From Takakia lepidozioides (taxonomy: Eukaryota; Streptophyta; Takakiopsida; Takakiales; Takakiaceae), in the NCBI GenBank assembly GCA_030704615.1, contig CM060732.1, positions 41,025,053 through 41,089,052 on the forward strand: 64,000 nt of DNA, written 5' to 3'. A model generated the notes under the pieces. That model did no database searches and had not been told where the DNA came from. It saw nothing but the letters and a program-made list of their open reading frames with translations. The position numbers and the translations under genes are program-made. Every line of letters starts with the position of its first letter. Within the stretch, counting starts at the first letter, position 1. Positions 11,845 through 23,208 of the stretch are shown here, piece after piece.

Positions 11845-13405
11845 CTAAACTTTCTTATCAGCCAAATTCATATCACTCACACATTCTTGCACTGTAACTC
11901 GGTTCACAACTCGATTGGTATTAGTGTTTCCAAAAGAATGTGACGGCCCCGCAGTTGGTGGTACTGGTCCTGAATCAAGAAGTGGAGGGATCGATGAAGT
12001 TTGCTGATGGATGGGATTTTGGGGATATGGACTCTCATATTGTTCAGCAATATGTCCCTGACCTCCACAACGCCCACAAAGCGGGATATAATCAACCGGG
12101 GCTTTTGGATTAGGGCATTCGCTGGCAATATGTCCCATCTCATGACAACGATAGCAAATCGGGTATTGGCCATTCCTCAATCGTCGAGCAGGCGGCCGAT
12201 AAGGAGTATTGGTCTGTTGTGGATACATCTGCTACTGTTGGCCTCCTCCGCCCCCATAGGTTTGACCATAAGCTCCCTGAGGTGGTATCCCCCGCACTTG
12301 CTGTCGAGTAGGCTGATTAGCCGACTAGTACCAGCTCTGGGGTCCTCGAGTTGGTCTCTAGGGTTGTTGAGTCTGAGGAGGTTGGTCAGACCATTGAGCA
12401 ACCACATGCTGGTTAGCAGATGGTGGGGCCAACCTGATTTGATTGACATCCCAACCCGTCCTTGATTTATTCTTTATTGGAGTTAGACCCATAGCCGATT
12501 GTAAATGCCAACATTGTAATATCACATATCTTGTTCTACCACAATAACCACATTTAGCAGCAGCTCCATTAATGGGATTGGTCACTGGGTCCACCGGGCA
12601 CTCATTAGCAAGATGTCCATGAACCTGACAATTAGAACACCACATATTGGATCGCTGATTATTTGGCTTGGGCCGGTCTCCCTTCTCGTCTAGAAGCCAA
12701 TTGGACAGAGAGTTTCTCCATTTTCTTATTTAAAGCAGCAATATGCCCTTCTTGCAGGTCAACTATTACACTAGCTGGTAGTTGATTTTGCAAGGATACA
12801 GGGGCATACATTCCCACAGTAGACTGATTTGAAGAAAGAGACATAGTCATTGGAGCTAACGATGCTTGTGGGGCCCAGGAATCAGTATCAAACATTGTCG
12901 TGGGCCCAACTGAATAAGTAGTGATATTAGTAGTCTCCCATAACTTAGCCCAATTAATTGTTGCTTGCAAATCGGCAGGAATACCTTCTTTAACAAAACG
13001 TTTCAGTTCTGCTGGAGCCAACCCTTCTACAAATAGGCCCATCTGCATATGGTTAGGAATATTATGATTATTCCATCGCCGAAGAATATCCTCTAGGCGG
13101 CCTGCAAATGAGTCGACCGACTCGCCTTTCACCATATGGAGTTTCGTCAGTTGCTCCCGTAGACGATCGGTAAATCCCAAGGGTCGAAACTGTGTTAGGA
13201 AAGCTGTTTTTAAGGTGTTCCAATCAGGAAATGCTCCATGCTGTTGTCGATCATACCACTGAAATGCTAAGTCCCGCAAAGTGGCAGGGATCATTGTCAA
13301 CCAACAGAATTCCGTCCTGGCATTATTAGCAATACAAGCTGTCATAAATTGAGCCAAATGGAGGTCAGGATCTGACCCTTGCAGCCCCGTAAACTGTGGC
13401 AGGGG
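11845..13405 (-). pseudogene. Second, different gag remnant with zinc knuckles
   Basis: The gag domain is read from 13405 to about 12650 on the minus strand, with motifs such as DLAFQWYDRQQHG and RLEDILRRWNNHN. A frameshift near 12650 leads into CCHC knuckles CSNCQVHGHLANEC, CYRCHEMGHIASEC and CGRCGGQGHIAEQ, the last with its final Cys lost. It is not close to the gag remnant at 8828-11111, so it comes from another family. Its reading frame continues upstream without a stop right to 13405, where the large inverted repeat begins, so it was cut there by insertion or rearrangement. Confidence 0.72.
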
Positions 13406-13781
13406 TGAGGATTATTTGATGAAGTGTGCAGATCAATACGAGAGGAATTTAATTGAGATGAATATTAAGACATTTATTGTTGGGAGACAATTACAAGTAA
13501 ATATAGTGTTCTAATCACGACATAGTAATTCAATTGTGTGCTTTCCCCAGTGAACGAACCTTAGAACTAATTGATCATCTTTTAGGATTGATTATAGTTT
13601 TATATTACATCTTTTTGGCGTTCTAAGGTTCGTTCGCTGGGGAAAGCACACAATTGAATTGCTATGTCGTGATTAGAACACTATATTTACTTCTAATTGT
13701 CTCCCAACAATAAATGTCTTAATATTCATCTCAATTAAATTCCTCTCGTATTGATCTGCACACTTCATCAAATAATCCTCA
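13406..13781. repeat. Near-perfect 162-bp inverted repeat with 52-bp loop
   Basis: Left arm 13406-13567 and right arm 13620-13781 are reverse complements with three mismatches seen (about 98% identity); the loop is 13568-13619. It is AT-rich and has no ORF. A transcript would form a long perfect hairpin able to feed Dicer-like enzymes, and the form is also that of a foldback element. It sits exactly at the broken end of the gag remnant. Confidence 0.9.
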
Positions 13782-13789
13782 TCTTTTTC

Positions 13790-14690
13790 TTTCACACAAA
13801 ATTCTTCCCATTAAACTCCAACATCTCATCACATTAACATGAAGCTTACAGAGTCTTTCATCAAATCTTTGTCTCATCACACTACTCATATTCTTCTTAT
13901 CTCTTACTTAAGCTACTAAAAAGGCAAACTAGCATCTCATGTGCTAGGGCCTCGGCACTCTCGCTCGAATGACCATGAATACATCGATTCAGCAGAACTC
14001 ATAGTGTCCTACTCTAACTACCATAACTACCTAGCACTGATTCAATGGGCTAACATCTATCCTAATAACCCCATTCCTACCAATTATCATCCCCATTATC
14101 TGAATTTACTTCCGTTCTAGCATCCTACCCAATTCTATCAAATTATCGAACCCCATAGTGCAATTTCACATCCAATTCTTGTTCATTTGCACTCCAATTC
14201 TAAATGCTACTCCACAAAGAATTTTCTATTATTCTACATAGCCCTATTCCTAGTTGTGCAGCGCCCCCGCAAACACTATCTCTTAAGAAAAAAACTAAGT
14301 CGTCCACTTCATCGTCTTGACAATCACAAGTTTCTCAGCCATGAACATGTCTTCTTCCTTCATCATAATGTCTCCACCATTTTCGTTAAGATAAAAAAAA
14401 ATTGCTGATAATAACTTCAGAAGAAACTAATAAAGAGCTTCACTCCTATTTCAAACTATATCCTCCTATAGAATCACTCTATTTTTCTTATGCACTACAT
14501 CCCCTCAAGCTTCTTCACCATTACATACATGAATACATGACATACTCCCACACTTATCTGTGTGCGTCATCGCAAACAAATCACTTTCTGCGGTTGTATT
14601 GTGGGATATGTTGTCATATGCTTATATAGTTACACTCAAAAACACTTCCTTCCAGGATCCCAAATTCTGAGGTTTACTATTTTATGAGCA
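13790..14690. other. AT-rich region, no recognised gene
   Basis: Low-complexity AT-rich sequence with short ORFs only. It may be retrotransposon LTR or intergenic DNA; I see no terminal motifs. Confidence 0.35.
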
Positions 14691-14746
14691 GAAACCATGA
14701 GCCATGAGCCATGAGCCGCATGAGCCGCATGAGCGGTGAGCCGAAG
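14691..14746 (+). repeat. GAGCCATGAGCCGCAT-type minisatellite
   Basis: Five to six imperfect 7-10 bp units built on ATGAGCC. Related ATGAGCGG/CCGCTCAT motifs recur to about 14935, next to the left side of the Mutator-like element. Confidence 0.7.
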
Positions 14747-15147
14747 TCTAAGACACGCGGATTTCATGAGCGGACTCCTCCAAATTTGGAAATGCGGCAG
14801 ATTAAACAAGTATTAAAATAATAGTTTTTAATTTGACCTTGCCATTTTTGGAAGTTCCAGATCCTGTAATGCGGCGAAAATATGTCGTCAGTAACAAGTC
14901 CGCTCATGGTTTTTTAGATCCGCTCATGGAATGAGTGACCGTACAACGAGAAATCCAATATACCACGGCAAAATGACGTCGCATACTGGCCTGTATAGAG
15001 TATTCCGCGGTTTTACATGCCTTAACATTGGAATGAGGCTGACCCTTTTGCCGCAATTGAACCAATAGAGTCTGCACCAGTAGAGTCTGCAGTACTTCAC
15101 AATTTTGTCATCTTCGGGTATTCGGCGGGAAAGGTTTGCGACTCAAC

Positions 15148-15270
15148 TGGGAAATGCGGTGCCGCATTAGGGTTCGCACGTGCGAAATTTCAGGGTGGTT
15201 TGGTGTTGGCGAAGGCCGCATCTACCAGTACCTACGACGTTACTTGGAAATGCGGCGCCGCATTTCCTTG
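15148..15270. repeat. Left copies of the GGAAATGCGG/CCGCATTTCC palindrome
   Basis: One imperfect copy near 15149-15170 and one perfect copy at about 15247-15268. Half-sites (AAATGCGGC, AATGCGGCG) lie further left near 14790 and 14869. They match the larger array at 22230-23145. Confidence 0.75.
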
Positions 15271-15520
15271 CCGGGGGTCGAATGAGGAAAACAAAGTTTG
15301 GGAAAGCAAAAAAACAGGAACCCTCCAACACACAAAAATACATGCACGTGGAAACACAAGTGAATGACATAGTATTATCTTAGTTCGAGCAAAACAGGTT
15401 ACTGGTAGGCAAGACATAAGTCGGACCTTTCTGTGGCCAGAGTCAGAGCTACTTGCAGCAGTACAGTTCTACTATCCGAAAAGGATGGGCGTACCATTGT
15501 GTTGGGACCGCAAGCCAAGC

Positions 15521-18500
15521 TCACTGGTCCGTTGGATCCATATTCAGAAGAGTGTGCACCTCTTGGGGGCTCAACCCTGGTGCATGTATGAAGTGATGAG
15601 TTGTGGAATTACACCGGAGTCTCTTTAGGTACACGTAGTACAGATGCTTGCAAGGGCAGTATGATGCCCCCTTGTTTGCCATGATCTGGAAGTCGGTGCA
15701 ATTGCAGGTGGGTAATTCTGAAATGGTGATGGTGTACACCTCATTGCGAACAGCTGAGCCTGCCGTGGCCATCTGATACACACGCCCAAAGCCTGGTGGG
15801 GGCACTTGTGTCGAGCTCTGGATTGTACAGTTCATCCGAAGTGCATTCCCCATCCTTGTCTCGTTCACTTTTGAGGGAGGTCGCCGTCTCTTCGGTTTCC
15901 CCCAACGGTGTATAGGATGCTTAGAGTTGTCGTGTCCCATTGTTCTTGCTCTCACAGGGGTCGGTGGTGGAGGCTATGGAAGCGGAAATGGTTGTTTGGG
16001 GACGTCAGTGCGCTGCACAATCCGAAATCCTGTGGCGGTAAGGGCGTCGGCCTCAACCTGACTCAGATCGCAGCCTGGTTTCATCGGCCACACCGGGGGA
16101 GCCTCTGGCATTGTTTGTATGTCGTACTTGGGCTTTCCATACACGTAAGTCATAATGTCGTGCCTGCAGAACCAGAACTGGGTGGTTGTCGCCTCCGCAA
16201 ACTTTGCATGGACAAATCTTCCTGTAAAAGTAGGAGCAGGGACAGCACCATCTGGATTCCTCCTTATCATCTCTAAACAACATTGCCGTGTATCCACTCG
16301 AATTGTGGAACACCTGCCTCGAAACGACGGCTTTGTGCGAGCAATTCTCCACTGTGACGCAGACACAGTCGTCTCCACAATGGCTTGGCCATACTGTATA
16401 ACAGCGGGCGGAATCTGGGGCAAGCGAGCGGTGGGAATTTCTCGCACGAAATCCCCGCTTGAAGGCGATGGCGATCTGGAATTTCTTGGGCTTCCACTGC
16501 TGGAAGACACATTGTGCGGCAACATGACGAGACCTCGAGGTGCTGTCCGAATGTTCCTGTCGGATCTCCAAGAATCCTCTTCGTACCTGGGTTCCTCTTC
16601 AATCCTCTGCCTCACAGGACGAGTATGGACGTCCCCCTCTAGGTGTTCACCTCTGCGGTGCAGAGGCGTCCCTTTGATCTTCTCTCGCAATGTTGTCGCC
16701 CATTTCAGTGGATTCTTCGACCTCGAAGCTGTTCATACCAACAATTCCTCCATGTCTGGCCCAAAGCCCCATTGTTTCCCGCTCAGGAACTTGTAGTACG
16801 TGGCTTGCTGCATGATTGCTCTGTCGATGTCCTCCGTTGTGGCCGTCACTACGTCCACCAGATGTGCGGCAGAAAATGCTCGCCAGGATGAATGGACTGA
16901 TTCTGCCATATTCGTGTTCGGCATGTCCGTGTCGGAATCTAAGCACCGTTCCTACAAGGACACAAACAATGGTGAAGGACCAATGGAAAGGTCCGTAATA
17001 GAAAGACAATTGCACGAAAATGACAGCATCATACCTCCCGCGTGTACTGTCCGAACTGTCGATACCGGAAATGCCACCACCCCAACCAGCTGTGCAAGGC
17101 TCCCAGATTGGTTGTCTCCACTGCACCTGACATGTTCCACCAAGCCTCGATGATCAAACTTAACCTCTGCGTCATCAAATGTGGGTGCATCCTTCCACGC
17201 CGTACAAAGGACGCGGTGTTCAGCCTGGAATGAGCTAGCAACAAATTTGGTAGTGTAGTGAGATAGACTCTGCATCCAATGGAATCCACAGGATCTCTCT
17301 TTCCCCTCCATTGGAACATTGGGGTCCTCACCGTACACGCGCCGCACCGCTGCCCAGTTGGCCTAGGCGTTGTCTACCATGAATCCCCTGAAATTGGGCT
17401 CTGCCAATCCCGCCCTTGTCATCTACTCGTTTATGCCCTCCCCCAGATGCATCTCCGACTGTGTGTCCTCCCCTTTCATCTCGCAGATTGCAATCGTCAT
17501 GAGCCTCTTGGAGTGATAGTCATAAACATGCGCACCCATAGTCACCCACTGATGGTTTGTAATTCGCTTGATGTGATCAAACATCACCCAAGCATTCGAC
17601 AAGTTTCCAGTTGTCATGCGAGTGACCAAGTCAACTCCACTCCTAGGCCCACACGTCGACATTTTAAAAATGTAACAACGATCGGATTCGCTGCCTTGCC
17701 CTGGAAACCTGCTACCTTGGATGTAGTCATATCCAGTCATTCGTTTCACCTCCAGGATTGAGTGCAGGTCCGACCCCCGGCCGAACTCCGGCTTGCAAGA
17801 TACGATGTGATTCCGCACATTTGGACTACAAACGTGCGAGACGGACTCCAATAGGTCAAGCATCTCCTCTTTGTTCAAGGGCACTCGGTCTGAACCATCT
17901 TCAGACATGATTTTGCCAAGAGCAATCTTGTGGGCTGCCTTCAGCTGAGTTTGCTTTGGTCTGGCTCCGGGGCTCAATTTCACCTCCTCTTTTATGATGT
18001 CGTGTGCTTCCTGCCCAGCCTCACGCATGTTGCCTCTCACCAAGGGGTGGCAGTGGACCCCAACGTGTATGCAAGCTCTAGTCAAGTCCGGGAGCAAATG
18101 GATTACGTAATATTGCTTGGCTCTGCACATGGACATGCACGTCGGTGGTTCTTTGCAATGTGCGCACTTGAAAGTACCCGCAGGAGCTTGGCTGAAGACA
18201 ATGAATGGATGATGCGTTGTGCCACTCCAATCCGTCTCGTTTCTCCGCCCTCCTTTGGAGAGTAAGTGGAAGCAGGCGGGATTGAGGCACCTCAGCTTCC
18301 CCGCACAGAGGACGTATCGTACACGAACACCATCAGTAATTTTCGTGCTACTGGTCTTCGTCACACACCAGGGGTGTCCGTCATGCTTTCGATCCATGTC
18401 TGTTAACATCCCTGAGGCTTTGTTTGACGAAGTAACAGGTAGAAACTCAAAGATGACATTGCCATCGACTTCAAGAGGCAGATACGTTACTTTCCTGACT

Positions 18501-18990
18501 GGAAATTTGGCATAGTCGAGAGCAGCCAGCTCGGAGCAAGAACCATCGAGGTGATGTTGCCGTAGGAGCTACACAATGGACCGGGTTGGAGTTATGCTCG
18601 AGGGTACATGCGTAGCACCTGCAGAGACGTCCATGTCGGATTTGAACGACCGTGTGGAGGACATGGGGACCTCAATGCACTCATCTTCCTCGTCGGAAAT
18701 GTCGAATACGTCCACACGAGAAGCTATGGAGGGTCTTGACGGTCCAGGTCGGGAATGATTATCGTTGCATACCTCTCTGTTGGCAGTGGCCGCCTGTCGG
18801 TTTCCCGACTCCTTTGTGGATGGTGTGGGCAGCAACTGATTCGGAAAGGGAATGGGCATTCCCACAGCTCGGTACAGGATGGTGTCTGATGGGGGTACGT
18901 GCCATTCGATTCCGCAACCTCCGTCGTTACCTAGCACGAATATGGTCTCGTCAACCTGTCCAGGAACTTCCTTTCTTCTTCCAAATAAAC
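15521..18990 (-). pseudogene. Mutator-like transposase with C-terminal SWIM zinc finger
   Basis: On the minus strand one reading frame can be followed from about 18990 through the transposase core. Seen in order: an acidic segment with DISDEEDE; a Cys-rich region; a core with VYDYHSKRLMTIAICEMKGE and FMVDNA followed by NWAAVRRVYG, as expected around the catalytic Asp residues of MULE transposases; FHWMQSL; and MAESVHSSW. A SWIM finger follows (CNC, then CPCKH, about 15650-15760). An intron with GT-AG borders lies near 16950-17035. In-frame stops are TAG at 18569, 17421, 17363 and 15974 and TGA at 16733; a frameshift lies near 17150. Transposase catalyses cut-and-paste at the terminal repeats; this copy cannot make the full protein. 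It may be the C-terminal part of a single gene with the methyltransferase-like region upstream. Confidence 0.65.
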
Positions 18991-21256
18991 TGTGCCCGGT
19001 TTGAGCTTGAATTTGGAACAAAGGTAAGTTTCAGTCACTCTACAAAGTCCTCCCTCGTTTGGGATCCAGGCTCTCCCAAGTTGCGGAGGACAACAAACTA
19101 TAGCGTAGGAATTCGGAGCCATCGAAGACCGCACGAAGTTGGCAAGTGCGAGGTTCAGTATAGCGACAGACCAAGGCTCACAGGCACCTTGTAAGTGGAT
19201 CTGCGGAGTCCATCGACGATTGGAAGTCGCACATTGAAGTGGAAAGTATTGTTTCAAGCTACATGCATGACTTGGTGGTTCCAGGTAATTCAAGGTACTT
19301 CCCCAGATTTGCTTTTCTGAAATGAATTCCGTGAACTGCTACGAATGCATGTGGGAATCACAGGTAATGACGACTGCGAAGGAGCAAGTCGTAATGCATA
19401 CAAATTTGTTCGGCTTGTACGTCAAATGGGATGGAACACAGACATTGGAAGACTACATGACACGTTTCAGATGTGCGTACAAGGACAACCTCTTCGCCAG
19501 GGAGCTACAGACAGCAAGAAGGAGCGTGGAGTTTACACATCAGGAGGGAGTGGGAAAAGCTGCAATGCGAATTGTTTACAGGTGAAGCCCAGTTGCCCTT
19601 GTATGCGAAGCCTGGTTATGAGGTTTGTCTGGGAAATGCGGCACCGCATTCGCATTTTATTTTTTCGGTTGAGGCACCTGTTACAATGCCATCCACACAT
19701 TATAACATGGCCCTTCAGATGTTGCGAATTAAAGCATAACGAGAATTTGCAGAACAACATAGAACAAGATTCTGCATACCTGTCCCACAAATGAGGTCGA
19801 GCACTGTGCCCTCCACTGTGCATGTTTCCATAATTGTCTGAATGAAGACAGGGCTCCGAATCCGTGAATACCACAGGGGTTCCGTTGAAGTGAGGCTATG
19901 AGGGAGAAGTTCCGTGGGAACGTTGTTGAACAAGACGTCGTAATCGATGGGGTCGCAGTTCGGGTCAACCAACAATCCCTCCTTCCGGAAAGCAAAGGTG
20001 GAGTTCTCCTTCACAAAGCAGTATGCATCGAACTGCTTCGTCTGCATACACAGTGGGAAACGATTAGAAATCGAATGCGGCACCGCATTTCAAATCACCT
20101 AAGAAAATGAAAGGACGAGTGCCAATGTCGTAATTACCTTCTTCCCTTCCGACCGAAGGCCCAATGTGTTGATGCACGTCCACTTCTTCTTCAGAATTGG
20201 GACGGCGCTCTTGCGGGTCCACTTCACAATTCCCGTCTGCGTGTTTTTTCCTCTACTTGCCAGGACAACCACACAGCCTCTGTCGTCCAACACCATGCGG
20301 GCGAGCCCAAATCCTTTCTTCCAAAAGTCCTCGGAGAACCTGTTCCAAGATGGCAAGCTTGCAGTCCTTCCACAGGCTCTCCGTCCGGAATATCCAAGAT
20401 GATCATATTGCAAGACCACTCGGTGGCATTTCCGCCCCTCCTACAATCCTTGTCTGCACACACCCTCTCAAAGAACGAGACCATCTTCAGAAACCCAGGG
20501 GTGTCGGAAGGCTCTTCGGCAGCCGCCTTCTTCAGTGCTCTGCCCTTCAGACCCTCCATGGTCTTCATGTATGCCAACTTGGCTGCCCGTCCATCCAAAG
20601 CCGCTAAGAAACTCTCATTTACACACTGGACTACTGTATTGGGATCCACTGTCGGCCTCTTCATTTCCACCGGCTCGAAAGGGTGCCCCCCCGGGGGGTT
20701 GAAGAGTGCCTTCTTTGCCGAGCCTGTTCTCGTCCCTCTCGTGACAACGGTGGGCACAGGGGATTTCGGCTGCGTTTCGGGGGGTGGGCTGGTTGCCAAG
20801 TCTCCATCGGAGTCCTCTTCGTCACCCTCTTCCTGCTTTATCTGTTTCTGCTTCTTCGTTTTCTTGGGTAACACAACTGCTGCCCCTTGCTGGCGAGTCC
20901 TCTTCTTCGACCCCTTCTGTTGAGCCTGCACAGCTGCATCCACCGTCTTCTGTGCCATCTCAGCTGTCTTTCTGGATTGTTCCAGAGCAGCAGCTTCCTT
21001 TGCCGACTCTGGCCCAGCAGGGACACGTCTTTCCTTTCTCTTCTCTTCTGCTTTCGCGTGCAAATATTTCTCAGACTCGTCAACAATTCCGCCAGACATG
21101 TCCAGGTACCACGGGCATCCAACGAGATGCGCGACATGCCAATGTTTTTGTATCTCGGGTGTGTAGACACAGCTTGGGCCCGCCACGGTCCAAGCCATGA
21201 AGAACGGGGGCTCTTGAGCCAGGGCCCTTGTCTGAAGAAGCACGTATTTCATATAC
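18990..21256 (-). pseudogene. Beta-class N6-adenine/N4-cytosine DNA methyltransferase-like region
   Basis: Minus strand, read 21256 to 18990. First comes a charged, Lys/Gln-rich coiled-coil-like region with a probable nuclear signal (KKTKKQKQIKQ). Then MIILDIPDG (about 20381-20405), in the place of catalytic motif IV (D-P-P-Y-G in active enzymes), and LARMVLDDRGCVVVLAS, like the strand and G-turn after motif IV. A 96-bp GT-AG intron (20042-20137) follows. The next exon (19780-20041) has RSPVFIQTIMETC then VLDLICGTG, like motif X and the AdoMet-binding motif I. A second intron (19505-19779) leads to an exon with SFAVVITCDSHMH. Order IV-X-I is that of beta-class enzymes. The IPD in place of PPY, a frameshift near 20345 and a TAG at 19453 argue that this copy is inactive. 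The family call rests on motif order only. The first splice site near 21256 has an in-frame problem I could not resolve. Confidence 0.42.
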
Positions 21257-21309
21257 CTGCAAGGCAGTCAACATGCGTGAGCAAAAGTTGAGACCAACGT
21301 ACTCGCAGA

Positions 21310-22066
21310 GTGCAACAGTTTTCCGACCGACACCTCTTTGCCTACGAGGATGACACATCCGTCTGGGGATCCCATCTGGAAGGGCTGCAACGGAATGTGA
21401 AGGCTCCCATCGAAGCCAAAGACTCCTCGGATTCGTCAGAGTCGGAGGAAGAGACAGTGGACATTGATGCCGAGGAGAACCCGGAATACGAGTGAGTGCA
21501 AACATTGTAAGTTTGCAAAGCCTTCTGGGTGATTTTTTGTCAAACGCATTTCCGGACTGTGGTTCTCATTGGTCTCGTTGGTGATTGTTATGTGCAGGAT
21601 TCCAGGATCCGGGTCGAAACATGTAGGGCCTACACTTCTTGCCAGGAAGAATGTCCCGTTCTTTGTGAGGGCCGACTTCATGACGAGCCCGGTGAAGGAC
21701 TACTCCCTTCCTAGTTCTGCAGCTAAACTCGCAAATACAGCGATTAGACGATGTGAGAATCCCAGTAAAGTAGAGTAGATTTTGGAGAGGGATAGGGAGG
21801 ACAGAAGGATAAGGAAAGAGTTGGCAACAGCTGAGACAGGTAGACGGGTGCGAAAGTTCATATGTGATTCAGCGGATGAGAGCGATGCAGACAGGGAGGA
21901 CGACGACTCAATGGAGGTGAGATGGTCCGTTCCACAAGGGGAAGATGGGATTTTTGAAAGCCCCGCCAACGAGCAGTCCGTTGGAGATGAGAAAGGCAAT
22001 GACGGGGTGAAGGCGGAGCAGGACAGTCAAGGACAGGACGACAATACTGATGATTTTCAAGATTAA
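21310..22066 (+). pseudogene. Acidic protein gene of the Mutator-like element, divergent from the methyltransferase-like gene
   Basis: Exon 1 (about 21310-21491) ends in an acidic Ser/Glu tract and a GT donor (GTGAGT). After an intron ending TGTGCAG, exon 2 (21599 on) encodes SKHVGPTLLARKNVPFFVRA and a charged, acidic C-terminus ending at 22064-22066. A TAG at 21776-21778 interrupts the second exon in frame; sequence on both sides has the same charged character. No domain recognised. It overlaps the 5' part of the minus-strand gene, so the two transcripts may share a bidirectional control region. Confidence 0.4.
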
Positions 22067-22229
22067 TAGAATTTTAATGAACTCTCTGTACATTTAAATT
22101 ATCTTCCAGAGTATATAAAGGAAATTATCCATGTCCTTCATGTCCCCTCTCCCATGTGCTTCTCAACGACACCATCGTCCAAACCACGTCCCTCCCAAAA
22201 TCGGAAATGTGGCAACTGCAAAAACCTCC

Positions 22230-23145
22230 TTTGGAAATGCGGCACGGCATTTCTAAAACCGGGGCAAGAACAATTTTCCGTTTCATGGTTTGGACATCAA
22301 AAACTGTTCGGCAGTTTTGCCGATTGCCAGCTCCTTCCATGGAGGTAAATGGAAATGCCACTCCGCATGCGGAGGTCGAACACGTTATCTAAATGGCAGA
22401 CATGGAAATGCGGTGCCGCATTTCCATTTTGGAGATGGACGTTTTTCCAACTGCAGACCCATCGACGGAAATGCGGCTCTGCATTTCATGATGCTAGACA
22501 GGAATGCGGCACCGCATTCCATTGTCCAATAAGAAATTTCGATGACATACATGGAAATGGGCGCCGCATTTCCAGAACAGACATCGTTGTTTGACCAATT
22601 CCAGACCCTTTGACGGAAATGCGGCACCGCATTACATTGTCCAATAAGAACTTTCGATTGCCAAACATGGAAATGCGGCGCCGCATTTCCAAAACAGACA
22701 TCGCTGTTTATCCAATTCCACACCCGTGTGGGCATTCCGTCTTGTTGGACGGAAATGCGGCACCGCATTCCATCGTGCTGGACGGAAATGTGGCACCGCA
22801 TTCCATCGTGCTGGTCGGAAATGCAGCACCGCATTCCATTGTCCAATAAGAACTTTCGATTGCCAAACATGGAAATGCGTCGCCGCATTTCCAAGGCCGA
22901 CATCGTTGTTTGTCCAATTCCAGACCCGTGTGGGTATTCCGTCTAGCTGGACGGAAATGCGGCACCGCATTCCATTGTCCAATACGAAATTTTGATGACG
23001 GACATGGAAATGCGGTGCCGCATTTTCAGAACGGACATCGTTGTTTGTCCGATTCCAGACCCTTCGACGGAAATGCGGTGCCGCATTCCATTGCCGGTAC
23101 GAAATTTCGATGACGGACATGATAATGCGATGCCGCATTTCCAGT
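22230..23145. repeat. Array of about 16 GC-rich 20-22 bp palindromes
   Basis: Around sixteen copies of a GGAAATGCGG-N2-CCGCATTTCC inverted repeat, some perfect (for example about 22668-22689) and others with one to three changes, about 30-80 bp apart. Spacers repeat too: TTGTCCAATAAGAA, TTTCGATTGCCAAACATG and AATTCCAGACCC recur, giving a longer tandem unit. ORFs predicted here on both strands are by-products of the repeat. Each unit could extrude as a cruciform or bind a dimeric protein. It looks like a subterminal transposase-binding array. Confidence 0.88.
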
Positions 23146-23208
23146 AACTCTAAGCAAGTCCAAGATTTTACTGCTCCTCGAGGAACTCGACGCTAGAGGA
23201 GGGGGTGA

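Larger units (their letters stand above)
14790..23160 (-). mobile_element. Decayed Mutator-like DNA transposon carrying a methyltransferase-like gene
   Basis: The span is set by three things: a SWIM-finger transposase (15521-18990), a contiguous minus-strand region with methyltransferase-like motifs (to 21256), and a distinctive GGAAATGCGGCRCCGCATTTCC-type palindrome found at both ends (15148-15270 and 22230-23145) and in introns between. True terminal inverted repeats and a 9-11 bp target duplication were not found, so the outer limits are approximate. All coding regions contain stops or frameshifts, so this copy is not autonomous. Confidence 0.5.

Noticed and set aside
22349-23138. Overlapping ORFs on both strands with a repeated MRHRIS/CGTAFP-like pattern
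   Set aside because: They are translations of the palindrome array; a palindromic repeat gives open frames on both strands. No independent coding evidence.
22230-23145. Possible CRISPR-like array
   Set aside because: Plant nuclear DNA, the spacers are themselves repeated, unit spacing is irregular and no cas genes are present. It is a transposon subterminal array.
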